A stretch of DNA of 64,000 nucleotides, taken from contig NC_055998.1 of NCBI RefSeq assembly GCF_018446385.1, forward strand, positions 68,194,744 through 68,258,743. Direction: 5' to 3'. Below are positions 36,267 through 47,600 of this stretch, in pieces. Position numbers and translations under genes: made by a program. Origin of the DNA: Zingiber officinale. Lineage: Eukaryota; Streptophyta; Magnoliopsida; Zingiberales; Zingiberaceae. Each line of letters begins with the position of its first letter. Within the stretch, counting starts at the first letter, position 1. The notes below the pieces were generated by a model that was not told the DNA's origin, made no database searches, and saw only the letters and a list, made by a program, of their open reading frames with translations.

Positions 36267-37325
36267 ATGGAAGGAAAGAACCAAAAGATGCCAAATGTAG
36301 TTGAAAACGTAGAAAGTTCAATGCTACCGAAGATCAAAAGAAAAACTCAAAGTACCAAACGCTTATGGATAAAACAAGAGGATGCTGCATTGGTTGATTG
36401 CCTTGTTGAGTTGAGTAAAGATTCAGCTTGGAAGAGCGAGAATGGTTTTCGAACTGGGTACTTGGTGCATTTGGAGAAACTCATGGCTGCTAAATTGCCA
36501 TCAAGTAGTTTGAAGGCTACTCCTCATATTGAGTCAAGATACAAACTATTAAAGAGACAGTTTCATGCTATCACCGAGATGTTGAATCATAGTAGTGGAT
36601 TTGGGTGGAACGATGTTGAGAAGTGTATTATTACAACAAAAGATGTCTTTGATGATTGGGTTAAGGTAACTTTTTCTACTTTGTGTATTTCCATTTCTTT
36701 GATAACTTTGGGTTTTTTTTTTTTTGGCTAATGATATGTTTTTAATTTAGAGTCATCCAGCTGCTATTGGGTTAAGGAACAAAGAGTTCCCCCACATTGA
36801 TGACTTGATGTTTGTGTGGGGGAAAGATCATGCCACAAGAGCTAATGCAGAAACCCCTGCTGATGCAGTAGAAGAGATAAATCTAATGCAGAAATATTTG
36901 CTGAATGTTACAAAGGTGAAGAATCTAATGATGTCAACCAAGCAATTAGGAAATCTGAGACTCTTGATTCATCAATTTGTCCATCAAACAAGAAGCTAAC
37001 CACTAGAAAGAGAAAAGGAAAGGCTGATGATGCTTTAGATGACTTGGTGGGAGAGATTCACGAGTATGTTATTGCTGTTACTGAGGCTAATGAGGAGATG
37101 AAAGGAATTTCCACATACTTCAAGAAACAAACCGAGAGTGGTGATAGAAAAATGAAGATATATGATGAGCTAATAGAACTTTTTGAATTCGCTGAGCAAG
37201 AAATTATGGATGTCGAAGAGCATATTCTCAAGGATGAACACAAGATTGACAATTTCTTAGCATTGCCAAAGGCATTTAGGAGAAATTATGTGATAAAGCA
37301 GCTCAATGAGATCCATTCAAAATGA
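36267..37325 (+). pseudogene. Myb/SANT-like DNA-binding protein, Harbinger ORF2-type, frameshifted
   Basis: In PIF/Harbinger elements this second protein binds the element ends and helps bring the transposase to the nucleus. Exon 1 (36267-36665) carries the Myb/SANT-like domain. Its markers are LWIKQEDAALVDCLVELS and FRTGYLVHLEKLMAAKLP, then IESRYKLLKRQFHAITEML, SSGFGWND and a final DVFDDWVK. Exon 2 starts at 36751 after TTTAG (SHPAAIGLRNKEFPHIDDLM, VWGKDHATRA). A frameshift near 36880 separates it from the downstream frame, which continues through a basic KKLTTRKRKGK patch and a coiled-coil-like tail to a stop at 37323-37325. The ATG is only 18 bases after the gypsy target duplication, so the retrotransposon split the promoter or intergenic region and not the ORF. 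Confidence 0.8.
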
Positions 37326-37750
37326 ATTAAATATTTGAATTAGGTTCTTGGTACTTATGTTTTGATATACTTTGGATTGAACTTGAATGTATCTTTTTGT
37401 TTGGATTGAACTTGGATGAATCTTTTTTTGTATTGAACTTGGATGTTATTGGATTGAACTTTAATCAGCTTAATGTGTTGGGTCTACCTTGGCTATTGCC
37501 AACTTTGTGCATCCATGTGACAAATCCTTCTTCTATGTTATTGCTGACTTTCACATTCCTTAAAAGTTGAAATTGATGGAAAATGGTCCAACCAAACAGG
37601 ATCCCAGTTGCTACTGAGTCTATCTATCATGTTCTTTCACATTCCTTATAAGGGCTTCAGTGCCTATTGCTATATTTCCCCTTTGCTCATGTTATTTTCC
37701 CTTTCTGATTGGTTGTTGTACTTTGCCCTCATGATCCTATTACTTGTAGG

Positions 37751-38388
37751 TGATTTTCTGTCTGGAGGAGTTTCAGGTATGTGCCATTATATTTCTAATA
37801 GTTGATAGCTTTTATGCTCCTTGTTGTTAAAGTCCCTCAGTTTTAGCAATGGACTCCATATTACAATATAGGTTAACTTGACAATTTTCTCTACTTATGT
37901 TCTATAATTTGTTGCAGGTCTTGCTATCACGCGAGGAACAACTACCTAGTGTCTCATTCGTTGTTAGCATAGCAAAGCCTGCTCTGATGTTTGATACCGG
38001 AGCTATTGATGCATTATATTTAGGTTTTACACTGGAGTTATGATTTTGTTATACAACATGTCAAATCTTGAGATTTGATCATCTGCATTTTATTCCTCAG
38101 GTGATAAGAAGCTTGTTGAAAGTTTACAGACATATTTGTTGTCAAGAGATCTTTCGAATTTGAAATTAGAGTTTCAAAGAGGAAATGGGAAGGTATCCAT
38201 CCTAATTTAATGTTCATCGGTATTGGGTGCATATAAATTGTGGTTTGAAAGTTGTTGAATTTACAACTTCCTTGCAGATTAAGGTAGATTGTTTTGAGAA
38301 TCAGCTACCAGTTGAGTTGGAGTTAGAAAAGCATGTCTTTCTCAGTGCAGTAGATTACTACTCGAGAAACAAGGAACTGATGGACTAA
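37751..38388 (+). CDS. Unrecognised spliced gene piece, four exons, C-terminal
   Basis: Four exons with canonical borders join in a single open frame: 37751-37777 (VIFCLEEFQ), 37918-38023 (VLLSREEQLPSVSFVVSIAK, MFDTGAIDALYL), 38101-38192 (DKKLVESLQTYLLSRDLSNL, LEFQRGNGK) and 38278-38388 (IKVDCFENQLPVELELEKHV, VDYYSRNKELMD, stop TAA 38386-38388). The consistent phases and non-repetitive composition argue for a genuine cellular gene or a recent copy of one. I do not recognise the family, and no start-containing exon is visible upstream, where the Harbinger ORF2 lies. It may be the tail of a gene captured by the Harbinger element, or host DNA just outside it. No damage to the frame is visible in this part. 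Confidence 0.5.
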
Positions 38389-38761
38389 ATGTCAGATTAT
38401 TTTGCTTGTATTTCCCTCGATTCTTGCCTCACAGTTCCTGCAATCGATTCCTTCCTGAAGATTTTACAACTCGTTTCGCTTGAGCAACATTCATATTGGT
38501 GCTTCAACAATTTAATTTATAAACCATATGTAATCACTTGCTACACGTGTGTGATATTGCAAGTTTGTGTAGAGTCTGATAAATGCATAATTAGAAAGAC
38601 AGGCAAATCAAATTTGGTGTATTCTTAAAATTTTGGTTAATTTAATTTAATGATTTTCTGTAATACATCTTTGCAGTGTTCTTAATTCCAGCAGTTGAAC
38701 AACTTTTTCTTCTTATTATGTGTCATCTGCGTTGAGAACGGGATTTGGTAACGTTGTCTAG

Positions 38762-39624
38762 TGATCCGGCGGTTAGAACAGGGGACCCCCATTATGAGGG
38801 GTCAACGTCACGTGGAGGTCAAAAGGCCAGGTGGTCCGTCGAAGAAGGGTGAGCCGACCGGACTCATGAGAAAAGGGGCAAGCCGATCGGTCTGCCAGTA
38901 AACATCTGATAGTAAAAGGCGCCCTGACAGGGATCGGGGTTCCGACGCTCAATGGAACAGTAGCAAAGAGCCGAACGGAAGGCCTAAGAGAAGGTGATGT
39001 ACTGCTAACAGTTCTTACATAGCACCCTACCGAAGTTCTCCCCAGCATATCGCTGCAAACGGCAGTCCGGACGTGAGGAGAGTGCCGCCCGGACTGCGCA
39101 TGAGATGAGATCCGTCCGGACGGTGCGTGAACTCCCCGTTCAGCCGGACGGACAGACGTCCCGACCGGCGGAGGGTAAAGGAGAACAGGAACATCTTCTA
39201 ACAGCCGTCAAGTCCTATGGCTAGGCCATACTCCAAGTCTGACAACGAGATGTTCTGCTGTCCCATCGAAGACGTGATTGGACTGTAGCAGTATGACGTC
39301 AGGTAAGCGTTCTGACAGACATATACCGAAGTATGGGCTACGGACATGTATGTGCCTCGGTGGACGCACAGGAACCTTTTCACCATCCTATATAATGAGC
39401 CCCATACTTCGCCGGAGGTACGCAGACACGGGCCTTTGGAGCTATTTTTTCCACCATCTGCTTGCTTGACTTGAGCGTCGGAGGGCCGTCGCCTGGGACC
39501 CCTCCCCGGCCCGGCTTCTTTGCAGGTTCGCCGGAGCGTCATCCGACCGGCCTGAGATCCACGTCAGCGACTCGGAGAGCGCCACGTCCCTAGCGTCCGT
39601 CGATTCAGCGTCCGGACAGGATCA
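38762..39624 (+). repeat. 5' LTR of Tat-type element
   Basis: Begins TGATCCGGCGGTTAGAACAG and ends GGACAGGATCA. A TATATAATGAG box near 39389 and the following CCCCATACTTCG are plausible promoter sequence. ORFs inside are mirrored in the other LTR and are not genes. Confidence 0.9.
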
Positions 39625-39660
39625 ATTTGGCGCCGTCTGTGGGAACGCGCCTGCATCCGA

Positions 39661-39939
39661 GTGGAAGAGATGGACGAAGTTGGACGACCACACACCGTGG
39701 CACTCTCTCAAGAGGGATTGGACGCTCTAATCAAGGCAAGAGCAGCTAAGCCCGTGGAGCAGCAGAAACAAAAAGCGCAAGCCGAACGCCTCGAGCAACA
39801 GGCGACGGCAGCATCATTAGGCCGAGCGGAAGTACATCTCCGATCGGAAAATATCTCAACATGGGGCCGAGATAAAGGTCCGGTCGGCAGCCAAGGGGAA
39901 GCACCACTTGCCCAAGGGCATTACAGGTCGGCAACCTAG
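39661..39939 (+). CDS. Truncated Tat-type gag N-terminus, 92 aa
   Basis: An ORF starting shortly after the primer-binding site (ORF opens at 39661; first Met codon ATG at 39670) encodes MDEVGRPHTVALSQEGLDAL followed by an Ala/Gln/Lys-rich helical stretch (KARAAKPVEQQKQKAQAERL). This position and composition are usual for the start of Tat-lineage gag. It ends at a stop near 39937 with no nucleocapsid or zinc knuckle, so it is a remnant that cannot make a full Gag. Confidence 0.55.
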   Translation: MEEMDEVGRPHTVALSQEGLDALIKARAAKPVEQQKQKAQAERLEQQATAASLGRAEVHLRSENISTWGRDKGPVGSQGEAPLAQGHYRSAT

Positions 39940-40214
39940 TATGGAAAAAGGCAAAGCCGGTTGGAAGAGATAGGCAAGTTGAAGACTCCTTGAGCGGGCC
40001 CCTCCAAAGTCATCGAGAAGCTCCGCTCGGGTTCCCATTATTTGGAACACAAAGACGGGCGACCCGGAAAATTCTGCCATCCTCATGGCCTTGATGGGTT
40101 TCGATGAGTACATCGTATCCTCACTCCACGGGTATTAGGGAGTCGAGAAACTGAATCAGATCCTCTGCTGGTCGGCAGGTTAGTTTTCCAGCTGTATATT
40201 ATTTCGATCATAGA

Positions 40215-40850
40215 ATTTCAGTTCCTCGAACGAAGGCCCCCGCGTCGTTTGGCCGGAGGTATAATAACCGAGCCAAGCGCTCGACGAACGAAGGCCCCGC
40301 GCCGTTCGGCCGGAGGTATAATAACCGAGCCAAGTGCTCGACGGACGAAGGCCCCGCGCCGTTCGACCGGAGGTTAAGTAGCCGAGCCAGAGGCTCGAGG
40401 ACGAAGGCCCCCGCGTTGTTCGGCCGGAGGTTAATTAGCCGAGCCAAGCGCTCGAGGACGAAGGCCCCGCGCCGTTCGGCCGGAGGTTAAGTAGCCGAGC
40501 CAGAGGCTCGAGGACGAAGGCCCCGAGCCATTCGGCCGGAGGTTAATTATCCGAGCCAAGCGCTCGACGAACGAAGGCCCCGCGCCGTTCGGCCGGAGGT
40601 TAAGTAGCCGAGCCAGAGGCTCGAGGATGAAGGCCCCGAGCCATTCGACCGGAGGTATAATAACCGAGCCAAGCGCTCGACGAACGAAGGCCCCGGACCA
40701 TTCGGCCGGAGGTATAATAACCGAGCCAAGCGCTCGACGAACGAAGGCCCCGAGCCATTTGACCGGCGGTATAGTATCCGAGCCAAAGGCTCGTCGATGA
40801 AGGCCCTGAGCCATTCGGTCGGAGGTATAATATACGAGCCAGGGGCTCAA
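40215..40850. repeat. Tandem array A, ~57-bp units
   Basis: About eleven units with the shared word GAAGGCCCCG recur at 56-58-base spacing (for example 40232, 40290, 40347, 40403, 40460, 40516). Each also contains TTCGGCCGGAGGT and CGAGCCA. The period is close to a multiple of three and free of stops, giving repetitive ORFs on both strands that are not genes. Confidence 0.9.
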
Positions 40851-41310
40851 TGGTGAAGACCCCCGAGCCGTTCGGCCGGGAGGATTATATACAAGCCAGG
40901 GGCTCGATGGTAAAGACCCCCGAGCCGTTCGGCCGGGAGGATTATATACGAGCCCGTGGCTGCCACGGGCTCAATGGTGAAGACCCCCGAGCCGTTCGCC
41001 CGGGAGGATTATATACGAGCCCGTGGCTGCCACGGGCTCGATGGTGAAGACCCCCGAGCCGTTCGGCCGGGAGGATTATATACGAGCCAGGGGCTCGATG
41101 GTGAAGACCCCCGAGCCGTTCGGCCGGGAGGATTATATACGAGCCAGGGGCTCGATGGTGAAGACCCCCGAGCCGTTCGGTCGGGAGGATTATATACGAG
41201 GCCGTGGCTGCCACGGGCTCGATGGTGAAGACCCCCGAGCCGATCGGCCGGGAGGATTATATACGAGCCCGTGGCTGCCACGGGCTCGATGTCAAAGACA
41301 CCCGAGCCGA
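40850..41310. repeat. Tandem array B, 57- and ~67-bp units
   Basis: Units with GGTGAAGACCCCCGAGCCGT and GGGAGGATTATATACGAGCC are related to array A by the shared CGAGCC and TTCGGCCGG words. Some units are 57 bp; others carry an extra ~10 bp forming the inverted repeat CCCGTGGCTGCCACGGG. About seven units are present. Confidence 0.9.
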
Positions 41311-41333
41311 TCGGCCGGGTTTGAATTAGCCCT

Positions 41334-41900
41334 CAGGGCCGTCGAGCTCCGACGTTAAATATCGAGAGACGAGCCGGCGTCTATAAACGTCCGAGCGGAA
41401 GACCGTCGAGCTCCGACGTTAAATATCGAGAGACGAGCTGGCGTCTATAAACGTCCGCGCGGAAGACCGTCGAGCTCCGACGTTAAATATCGAGAGACCG
41501 TCGAGCTCCGACGTTAAATATCGAGAGACGAGCCGGCGTCTATAAACGTCCGAGCGGAATACCGTCGAGCTCCGACGTTAAATATCGAGAGACGAGCCGG
41601 CGTCTATAAACATCCGAGCGGAAGACCGTCGAGCTCCGACGTTAAATATCGAGAGACGAGCCGGCGTCTATAAACATCCGAGCGGAAGACCGTCGAGCTC
41701 CGACGTTAAATATCGAGAGACGAGCCGACGTCTATAAACTCCCGAGCGGAAGACCGTCGAGCTCCGACGTTAAATATCGAGAGACGAGTCGACGTCTATA
41801 AACTTCCGAGCGGAAGACCGTCGAGCTCCGACGTTAAATATCGAGAGACGAGCTGGCGTCTATAAACCCGCCGAGCGGAAGACCGTCGAGCCCCGACGGT
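41334..41900. repeat. Tandem array C, 64-bp units
   Basis: Nine or so units contain GTCGAGCTCCGACGTTAAAT, ATCGAGAGACGAGCC and GTCTATAAAC, at starts such as 41341, 41405, 41469 and 41564. One unit is truncated to 31 bp (41469 to 41500). It is unrelated in sequence to arrays A and B apart from short words. Confidence 0.9.
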
Positions 41901-42220
41901 AAAAATCGACGTTAAAAGGCGGGCAACCGGAGCCTATAAAGCCGCAGGACGGGTAGCTCTCTGCATGGTCCTACTCGGTTGTAAAGGCCGACCTTAGATC
42001 GGGCGTGCTGATGAGGCAAGAATAAAGAGAGCGTGTGGCCGAGCGGCTCATTTATCAAATGTACTTAGAAGGGAATACAAGGCACGGGCAAGATACCGCC
42101 GAACCGATGAGTATCCCTATGCTGGCCGAGCGGCCTAATGCAGTGATCATTGCTCAGTCAGAACGACAGTTCAGTCAGTTGGACTTCGCCTCCTTCGACT
42201 AGACTTGAAGGGGAGGCAAG

Positions 42221-43083
42221 TGATCCGGCGGTTAGAACAGGGGACCCCCATTATGAGGGGTCAACGCCACGTGGAGGTCAAAAGGCCAGGTGGTCCGTCG
42301 AAGAAGGGTGAGCCGACCGGACTCATGAGAAAAGGGGCAAGCCGATCGGTCTGCCAGTAGACATCTGATAGTAAAAGGCGCCCTGACAGGGATCGGGGTT
42401 CCGACGCTCAATGGAACAGTAGCAAAGAGCCGAGCGGAAGGCCTAAGAGAAGGTGATGTACTGCTAACAGTTCTTACATAGCACCCTACCGAAGTTCTCC
42501 CCAGCATATCGCTGCAAACGGCAGTCCGGACGTGAGTAGAGTGCCGCCCGGACTGCGCATGAGATGAGATCCGTCCGGACGGCGCGTGAACTCCCCGTTC
42601 AGCCGGACGGACAGACGTCCCGACCGGCGGAGGGTAAAGGAGAACAGGAACATCTTCTGACAGCCGTTAAGTCCTATGGCTAGGCCATACTCCAAGTCTG
42701 ACAACGAGATGTTCTGCTGTCCCATCGAAGACGTGATTGGACTGTAGCAGTATGGCGTCAGGTAAGCGTTCTGACAGACATATACCGAAGTATGGGCTAC
42801 GGACATGTATGTGCCTCGGTGGACGAATAGGAACCTTTTCACCATCCTATATAATGAGCCCCATACTTCGCCGGAGGTACGCGAACACGGGCCTTTGGAG
42901 CTATTTTTTCCACCATCTGCTTGCCTGACTTGAGCGTCGGAGGGCCGTCGCCGGGGACCCCTCCCCGGCCCGACTTCTTTGCAGGTTCGCCGGAACGTCG
43001 TCTGACCGGTCTGAGATCCACGTTAGCGACTCGGAGAACACCACGTCCCCAACGTCCATCGATTTAACGTCCGGACAAGATCA
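42221..43083 (+). repeat. 3' LTR of Tat-type element
   Basis: Same length as the 5' LTR (863 bp), ending GGACAAGATCA before TCTAG. About 30 substitutions relative to the 5' LTR are visible by eye, clustered towards the right end. Confidence 0.9.
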
Positions 43084-43095
43084 TCTAGTATGCAG

Positions 43096-43224
43096 TTTTA
43101 TTCAATCAGGAAACAGATCTTTGCTGTTCGGATGAGGTTGTCTTGCTGGTTAATTCTGTTGATGCAAAACCATTGAATTCAAACTTCTGTGAACATTTCA
43201 ATCACATAAATATAATTTTTTTAT
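43096..43224 (+). CDS. Exon-like ORF to the right of the Tat element, unrecognised
   Basis: A possible acceptor (TAGTATGCAG) is followed by an open frame reading LFNQETDLCCSDEVVLLVNS, then VDAKPLNSNFCEHFNHINI, and closing soon after. It looks coding but is short. It could be a further exon of the gene seen at 37751-38388, separated from it by the Tat insertion into an intron, although that gene already has a stop at 38386. Not assigned to a family. Confidence 0.3.
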
Positions 43225-43414
43225 TAGAATCTACCATGCCAATAACGTATTGATTAACAAAAGGGATGCATGCACAATATGATTACGTCAATACAGAAGT
43301 TATGTATAAAATACAAACTGATATGACACATTAGAAACCCAAAGAGGGTCTTGGAACTGGAATGGAACATACCCATGACAGATTTGACTGAGCAAATAGA
43401 GTAGCCTTAAAGTC

Positions 43415-44058
43415 AATCATCGGCTGCATCTGAAGCCTTTGCACCAAAAGTGTCATGACTCATGAGCAGGTCCCATGTCCACCCCAATGTGATGATCGAC
43501 CAGCCTCTGCAAATCAGCCATCACCTATTCACCTTACGCTCTTTTTTGCTTTCTCTTCATAGTTGAACTTTGCAAGTGCCCTCTTATCTCCAGCACTGTA
43601 AACTTGTTTTCTTTTCTGATGCGGATGACATTTATCCTCTGGTGCCTGCTACCACTCATGACATAACCAAAGTCCTCGAAATTCTGAATCTCCTCAGCTG
43701 ACAAGCCGACTTCTCGTCTTCTTGGAATACACTTCCCTTGCTGCTCATACTGGGCAATAGCATCATCTTCACCAGGCCTCAGTGCGCCACCATAGCTTAT
43801 ATGATCCTCAGCGTGTGGGAGAGGTGCAGGCCCAACCAATAGGCTCATTGTCTAAGGCTGGCTTCTTCTGAGATTCAACTAATTCCTTGAACTTGAGTGC
43901 CTCAGGTAACTATTTCTGAAACAGATTCATGAAAGTTATTAGACCTTTTCTTGTTCTTTCTTGCTTTCTTCTTAGGTCTCGGGCTAGAATCAAACTCCTC
44001 AAATGACGAGCTTGTGCTGCCATCGGACTCCGAGTACCTCCTCTTCCGGCGACTTCCG
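43415..44058 (-). pseudogene. NKAP-like protein pseudogene (C-terminal SynMuv region)
   Basis: The minus strand reads a serine- and lysine-rich stretch (RKRRYSESDGSTSSSFEEF, then PRPKKKARKNKKR) and, after a break, LVGPAPLPHAEDHISYGGAL, RPGEDDAIAQYEQQGK and EVGLSAEEIQNFEDFGYVMS. These are the hallmarks of the conserved C-terminal domain of NKAP, a nuclear protein linked to transcription repression and splicing. A frameshift after RIRKEN moves the remaining QVYSAGDKRALAKFNYEEK segment to another frame, and stops follow. The conserved tail is therefore broken. A possible acceptor (TTTACAG) sits at its upstream edge. It lies within the putative Harbinger element. Confidence 0.75.
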
Positions 44059-44614
44059 TTTCTGTAAATATTTTATTTTTATTTTAATCTGTAAATATAA
44101 ATATATTAGTTGGATAGTCAATTTACATCACATAATAATATTTTCTTAAAATACATAATATATATATATCACTATTAATAATATAATATTATCATTATTA
44201 AATCAAAAATAATATAGTAAAATATCACATTAGGTTATGTACTAAAACCTCCAAACAAACAAGATTTTACTAGATTATCTAAATTGAACCAAACAACCAA
44301 TGGTTATGTTTCATTCTCTATAATTAAGATTATATACCATAACTTGAACCAAACACACCCTTAAAGTTTTGAAGATATTCTTAAATCCTAAAGCAAATTT
44401 CACAATCCCTACATTAACAAGAGAGAAGTAAATACATATTAAGGCATGAAAACTTATTTATGTACTAGTTTCCTCAAGAGTATATAACCAGAACACATTC
44501 GGAGCAAATCACAAAGATGTGAGTATTGCAATAAACCTTAGTGCTGATCTTTACAGTTGAATAAAAACAGGCCGATGGAGCCCGAATAATCTTAAGAATT
44601 AATTTGTTGTCAAT

Positions 44615-47600
44615 TCATGGCCATTTGGTGAACTCGAACACCTTGTAGACAATCTCTATACCAGTCGGGATTTGCCATATGAACAAAAGAACATTCACTG
44701 TGTTCAAAGCGATATGCAAGTTCTTAGCCGTCTCACTTCCTTTCTGCATCGCTGGCACAAGTGCCGCCGCTAATGCCCACAGGACTGTGATGCCTGCAAG
44801 GGTGAGAAAAGATCTAAAAGTGATTAGATTCTCATGTACAGAATATTTCATAATCAAAATCATAAGGCTCTCCTTTCAATTTTTTTTTGTTTATTTATTT
44901 ATTTTTTTATCAGGACGACAGTTCCCAAATTATCCTCATCTGGCTCTTCAGCCTCCCTCTTGAATCTGGCACTCAACCCAGCCCCCTCCGACGTGCATGG
45001 TGATGGATTGATTGTGGGTTGGAGAACACTGGCTGCTACCTCGGATGACTCCAACAATGTGCTTTCCTTTAAACTGATACTAGCTGTATTCAGCCGAGCA
45101 ACCCCACCTATTCCACCGACACCCTGAATTTGTGCTTTGCCATCCATTCCAACTCACAGCATGGCATGACTGTATCACCACTGCATTTGTCGATCAGAAC
45201 ACAAATAAGGTGAGCAAGATCTATGCACACCCATGATCACAGTTGTTCAAAGCGCACCATCTTGAAACCCATAGCCTATTCTACTTCATTATCTCTGGCA
45301 CCTTACACACCTTACATGCCATTTAGAACCACCACAAGTGCCAAGACGTGACTATGGGTGCCCATGTAAGCCAACGACGCACTCCCACAAGGGCCTTAAG
45401 CAATAACTTGCTGAAGTCAACGTGCTTTAACATTTTATGTAGATTATGCATTTTTAATCATTTTATTTTTATCATATTTTTATTGTAATTTTATAGACTA
45501 CAAGATCTTGTTTGACTACACTTTGATTTGCTAAATTTGAAGTGATATGCTATTTTGCTTGTGAGAAACTCACTAAATCAAAAAATAATGAGAAGAAATT
45601 GCCATGCGAATCCAACAAGCACAGCGAGGCATTTCAATTCCCGCCCGCAATGTTAACACTAGTGTTAGTGCAATCAAACACTAAGTGATTGTGTTCAATC
45701 AGAATGTTTTAATATATTAGACAAAGGGTTTAAGTTAGTTTTATCTATGTATCTAAGTGTGTATAAAGTCATGCAGGAACTTCGTGGAGTGCATACAAAG
45801 TTCATGAAGCTTGACTTGGCATGACCAAAATGGTTGGCTCATGGTCTATTATTAGAGATCAGAAATTGATAGCATGGAACAACTATGGACTATAAAATTG
45901 TAAGATTGAGTATTGCAATAGAGAGGGGTGAATATCTCGATAAAAAAATAATAAACATAGCAAAAATATAAAATACAATAATTAAATAAAGCAATAAAGG
46001 AACTCCAATGTTTACATGGTTCAAAATCTCTTATTCCTCCCCACCCACGACAACTTTTTCTTCTCAAGGAAAAACTTTTCACAAAAACTTTTATAATGTA
46101 TATAAAATAAGTGCAATAAAACAAATTTGTAAAATTATGAAGCTTGAAGATAAAGACTTTCAACAATAACAACAATCAAACTCTATCCCACCAAGTGAAC
46201 TCAACTATATGGATTCTCCTACTCTAGTGAGCTTTCTCCTCTACTATATTATCATTTATATTTAAATAATTTTTTCTCGTTTTATAGTTGCTAATCAAGT
46301 CTTTTCTCTAGTATTCCTCTTGGAGCATTTAAAGGTCTCTTTGAGTTATTCCTCAAAAGACGTAACTCTAATTTTTTTCTCTAATGTTCTCATCGAAAAC
46401 ACAAAGGACTCATCAAAGACACATAAGAAACATAAAAAACTCATAAAGATGCTACAAATTTCCAAGCATGGGAAGTTAAAGCATATTGGAATCATTGATA
46501 ATGATGTCTTTTGACTTTTGACTTCAAACCCTTTGGAATTAAAGAACTCTATATCATTTCCCAAGTAGATTTATCTATCTTCCAAGACATGCCAAATTAA
46601 TAGTTAAGCTTTAAAATCTTTATTTATGCGTTTATAAACTTTAAATGGAGTTTGTCACTTGTTTCCATCAATTTCCCTTTAAATTTTAGTACCCAGATTC
46701 ACAAAGAACATTAAATACTCATTCAACTATTAATTATATCTATCTAAATTCCTCAATCCCTTCCATCTTTTTGCGAAAATGATCCTAAATTCTATGTAAA
46801 ATATTTTTTATTTGTATAAAAATAATAACAATAATTGACCATATGTTTGACAAGTGATAAAAATCGAAAAATGTTAAGGTGGACTAAATGTTTGGCAAGT
46901 AATAAAAGTTCAAGCAAATCAAGGTTGAACTAATGTTTGGTGTGTGATGGAAGTCAAGGCCAAGCTGAATTGGATGTTTGACAAATTATGAACTCGTTAA
47001 GAGTGATTGGATATTTGACAGTGGAGTCCTGATAGGTTAAGGTTGATTGAATGTCAAACAGATGAAGTCCTGATTGTTAGAATCCCAAGCAAGTGGAAGT
47101 CCTAAAGGAGTGGCCTCTAGGCACATGAAAAATCTTGGCAGGTCAAGCTTGACTTGACGTTGGTAAGTGGAAGTCCTTATGTCCAAGGATGATCTTGAGG
47201 TTGGGCAAGTGGAACTTCTAGTGGATAAAGGTTGACCTAAAGCTAGGCAAAGGACGAAGTCCAAAATATGCAATCTCTAGGCATTGGAAGTCCTAGAAAG
47301 TTAAGGTTGACTTATAATAGGTAAATGAGGAAGTTCCAGAGACATGAATCTCTTGTCACGATGATGACTTAGCCTTAGAATGGCTGGAGTCAAAGTTTTA
47401 ATTTAATGATGACTGAATTCAATCAATTGATGACTAAGTCGAAGCTTAGAATGCCGACAAACAAATAGAATATTTCTTTTCAAGGGTATGTTCGAGGGTA
47501 AGTTGATTAGGTAATCAATTAAGGGAACACTAATCAACTAAAGATCACTCGATTTAATAAACACAAATGCTACAACAGTCGACTAGATAGAGGATTAGTC

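Larger units (their letters stand above)
38762..43083 (+). mobile_element. Young Tat-type Ty3/gypsy derivative with TCTAG duplication
   Basis: Exact 5-bp flanks TCTAG (38757-38761 and 43084-43088). LTRs run 38762-39624 and 42221-43083, each 863 bp. A TTTGGCGCCGTCTGTGGGAA primer-site region follows the 5' LTR, and a GAAGGGGAGGCAAG purine tract precedes the 3' LTR. The interior holds only a short gag-like ORF and three consecutive tandem-repeat arrays (40215-41900); protease, RT and integrase are absent. By eye the LTRs differ at about 30 positions, several of them C/T or G/A changes. It is a non-autonomous, relatively recent insertion. Confidence 0.92.
23212..44360 (+). mobile_element. Putative large PIF/Harbinger element with nested insertions
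   Basis: The left end TTA|GGGTGCGTTTGGTTC (23209-23226) and the right end GAACCAAACACACCC|TTA (44346-44363) form a 15-bp inverted repeat with one mismatch, flanked by the 3-bp TTA duplication typical of PIF/Harbinger. Inside are both expected genes on the plus strand: a DDE transposase (24344-25777) and a Myb/SANT-like ORF (36267-37325). Two LTR retrotransposons are nested within, and gene fragments lie between 37.7 and 44.1 kb. Caveat: a weaker alternative right end lies at about 37592 (CCAACCAAACAGGATCCC) but lacks a TTA flank. If that were the true end, the gene fragments would be host DNA. Confidence 0.6.

Noticed and set aside
37560-37592. Alternative right end of the Harbinger element (CCAACCAAACAGGATCCC)
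   Set aside because: Weaker match to the left TIR and no TTA flank; kept only as an alternative to the end at 44360.
40208-41358. Several 80-139-aa repetitive ORFs on both strands
   Set aside because: Products of tandem arrays A and B, whose unit length of 57 is a multiple of three; not credible proteins.
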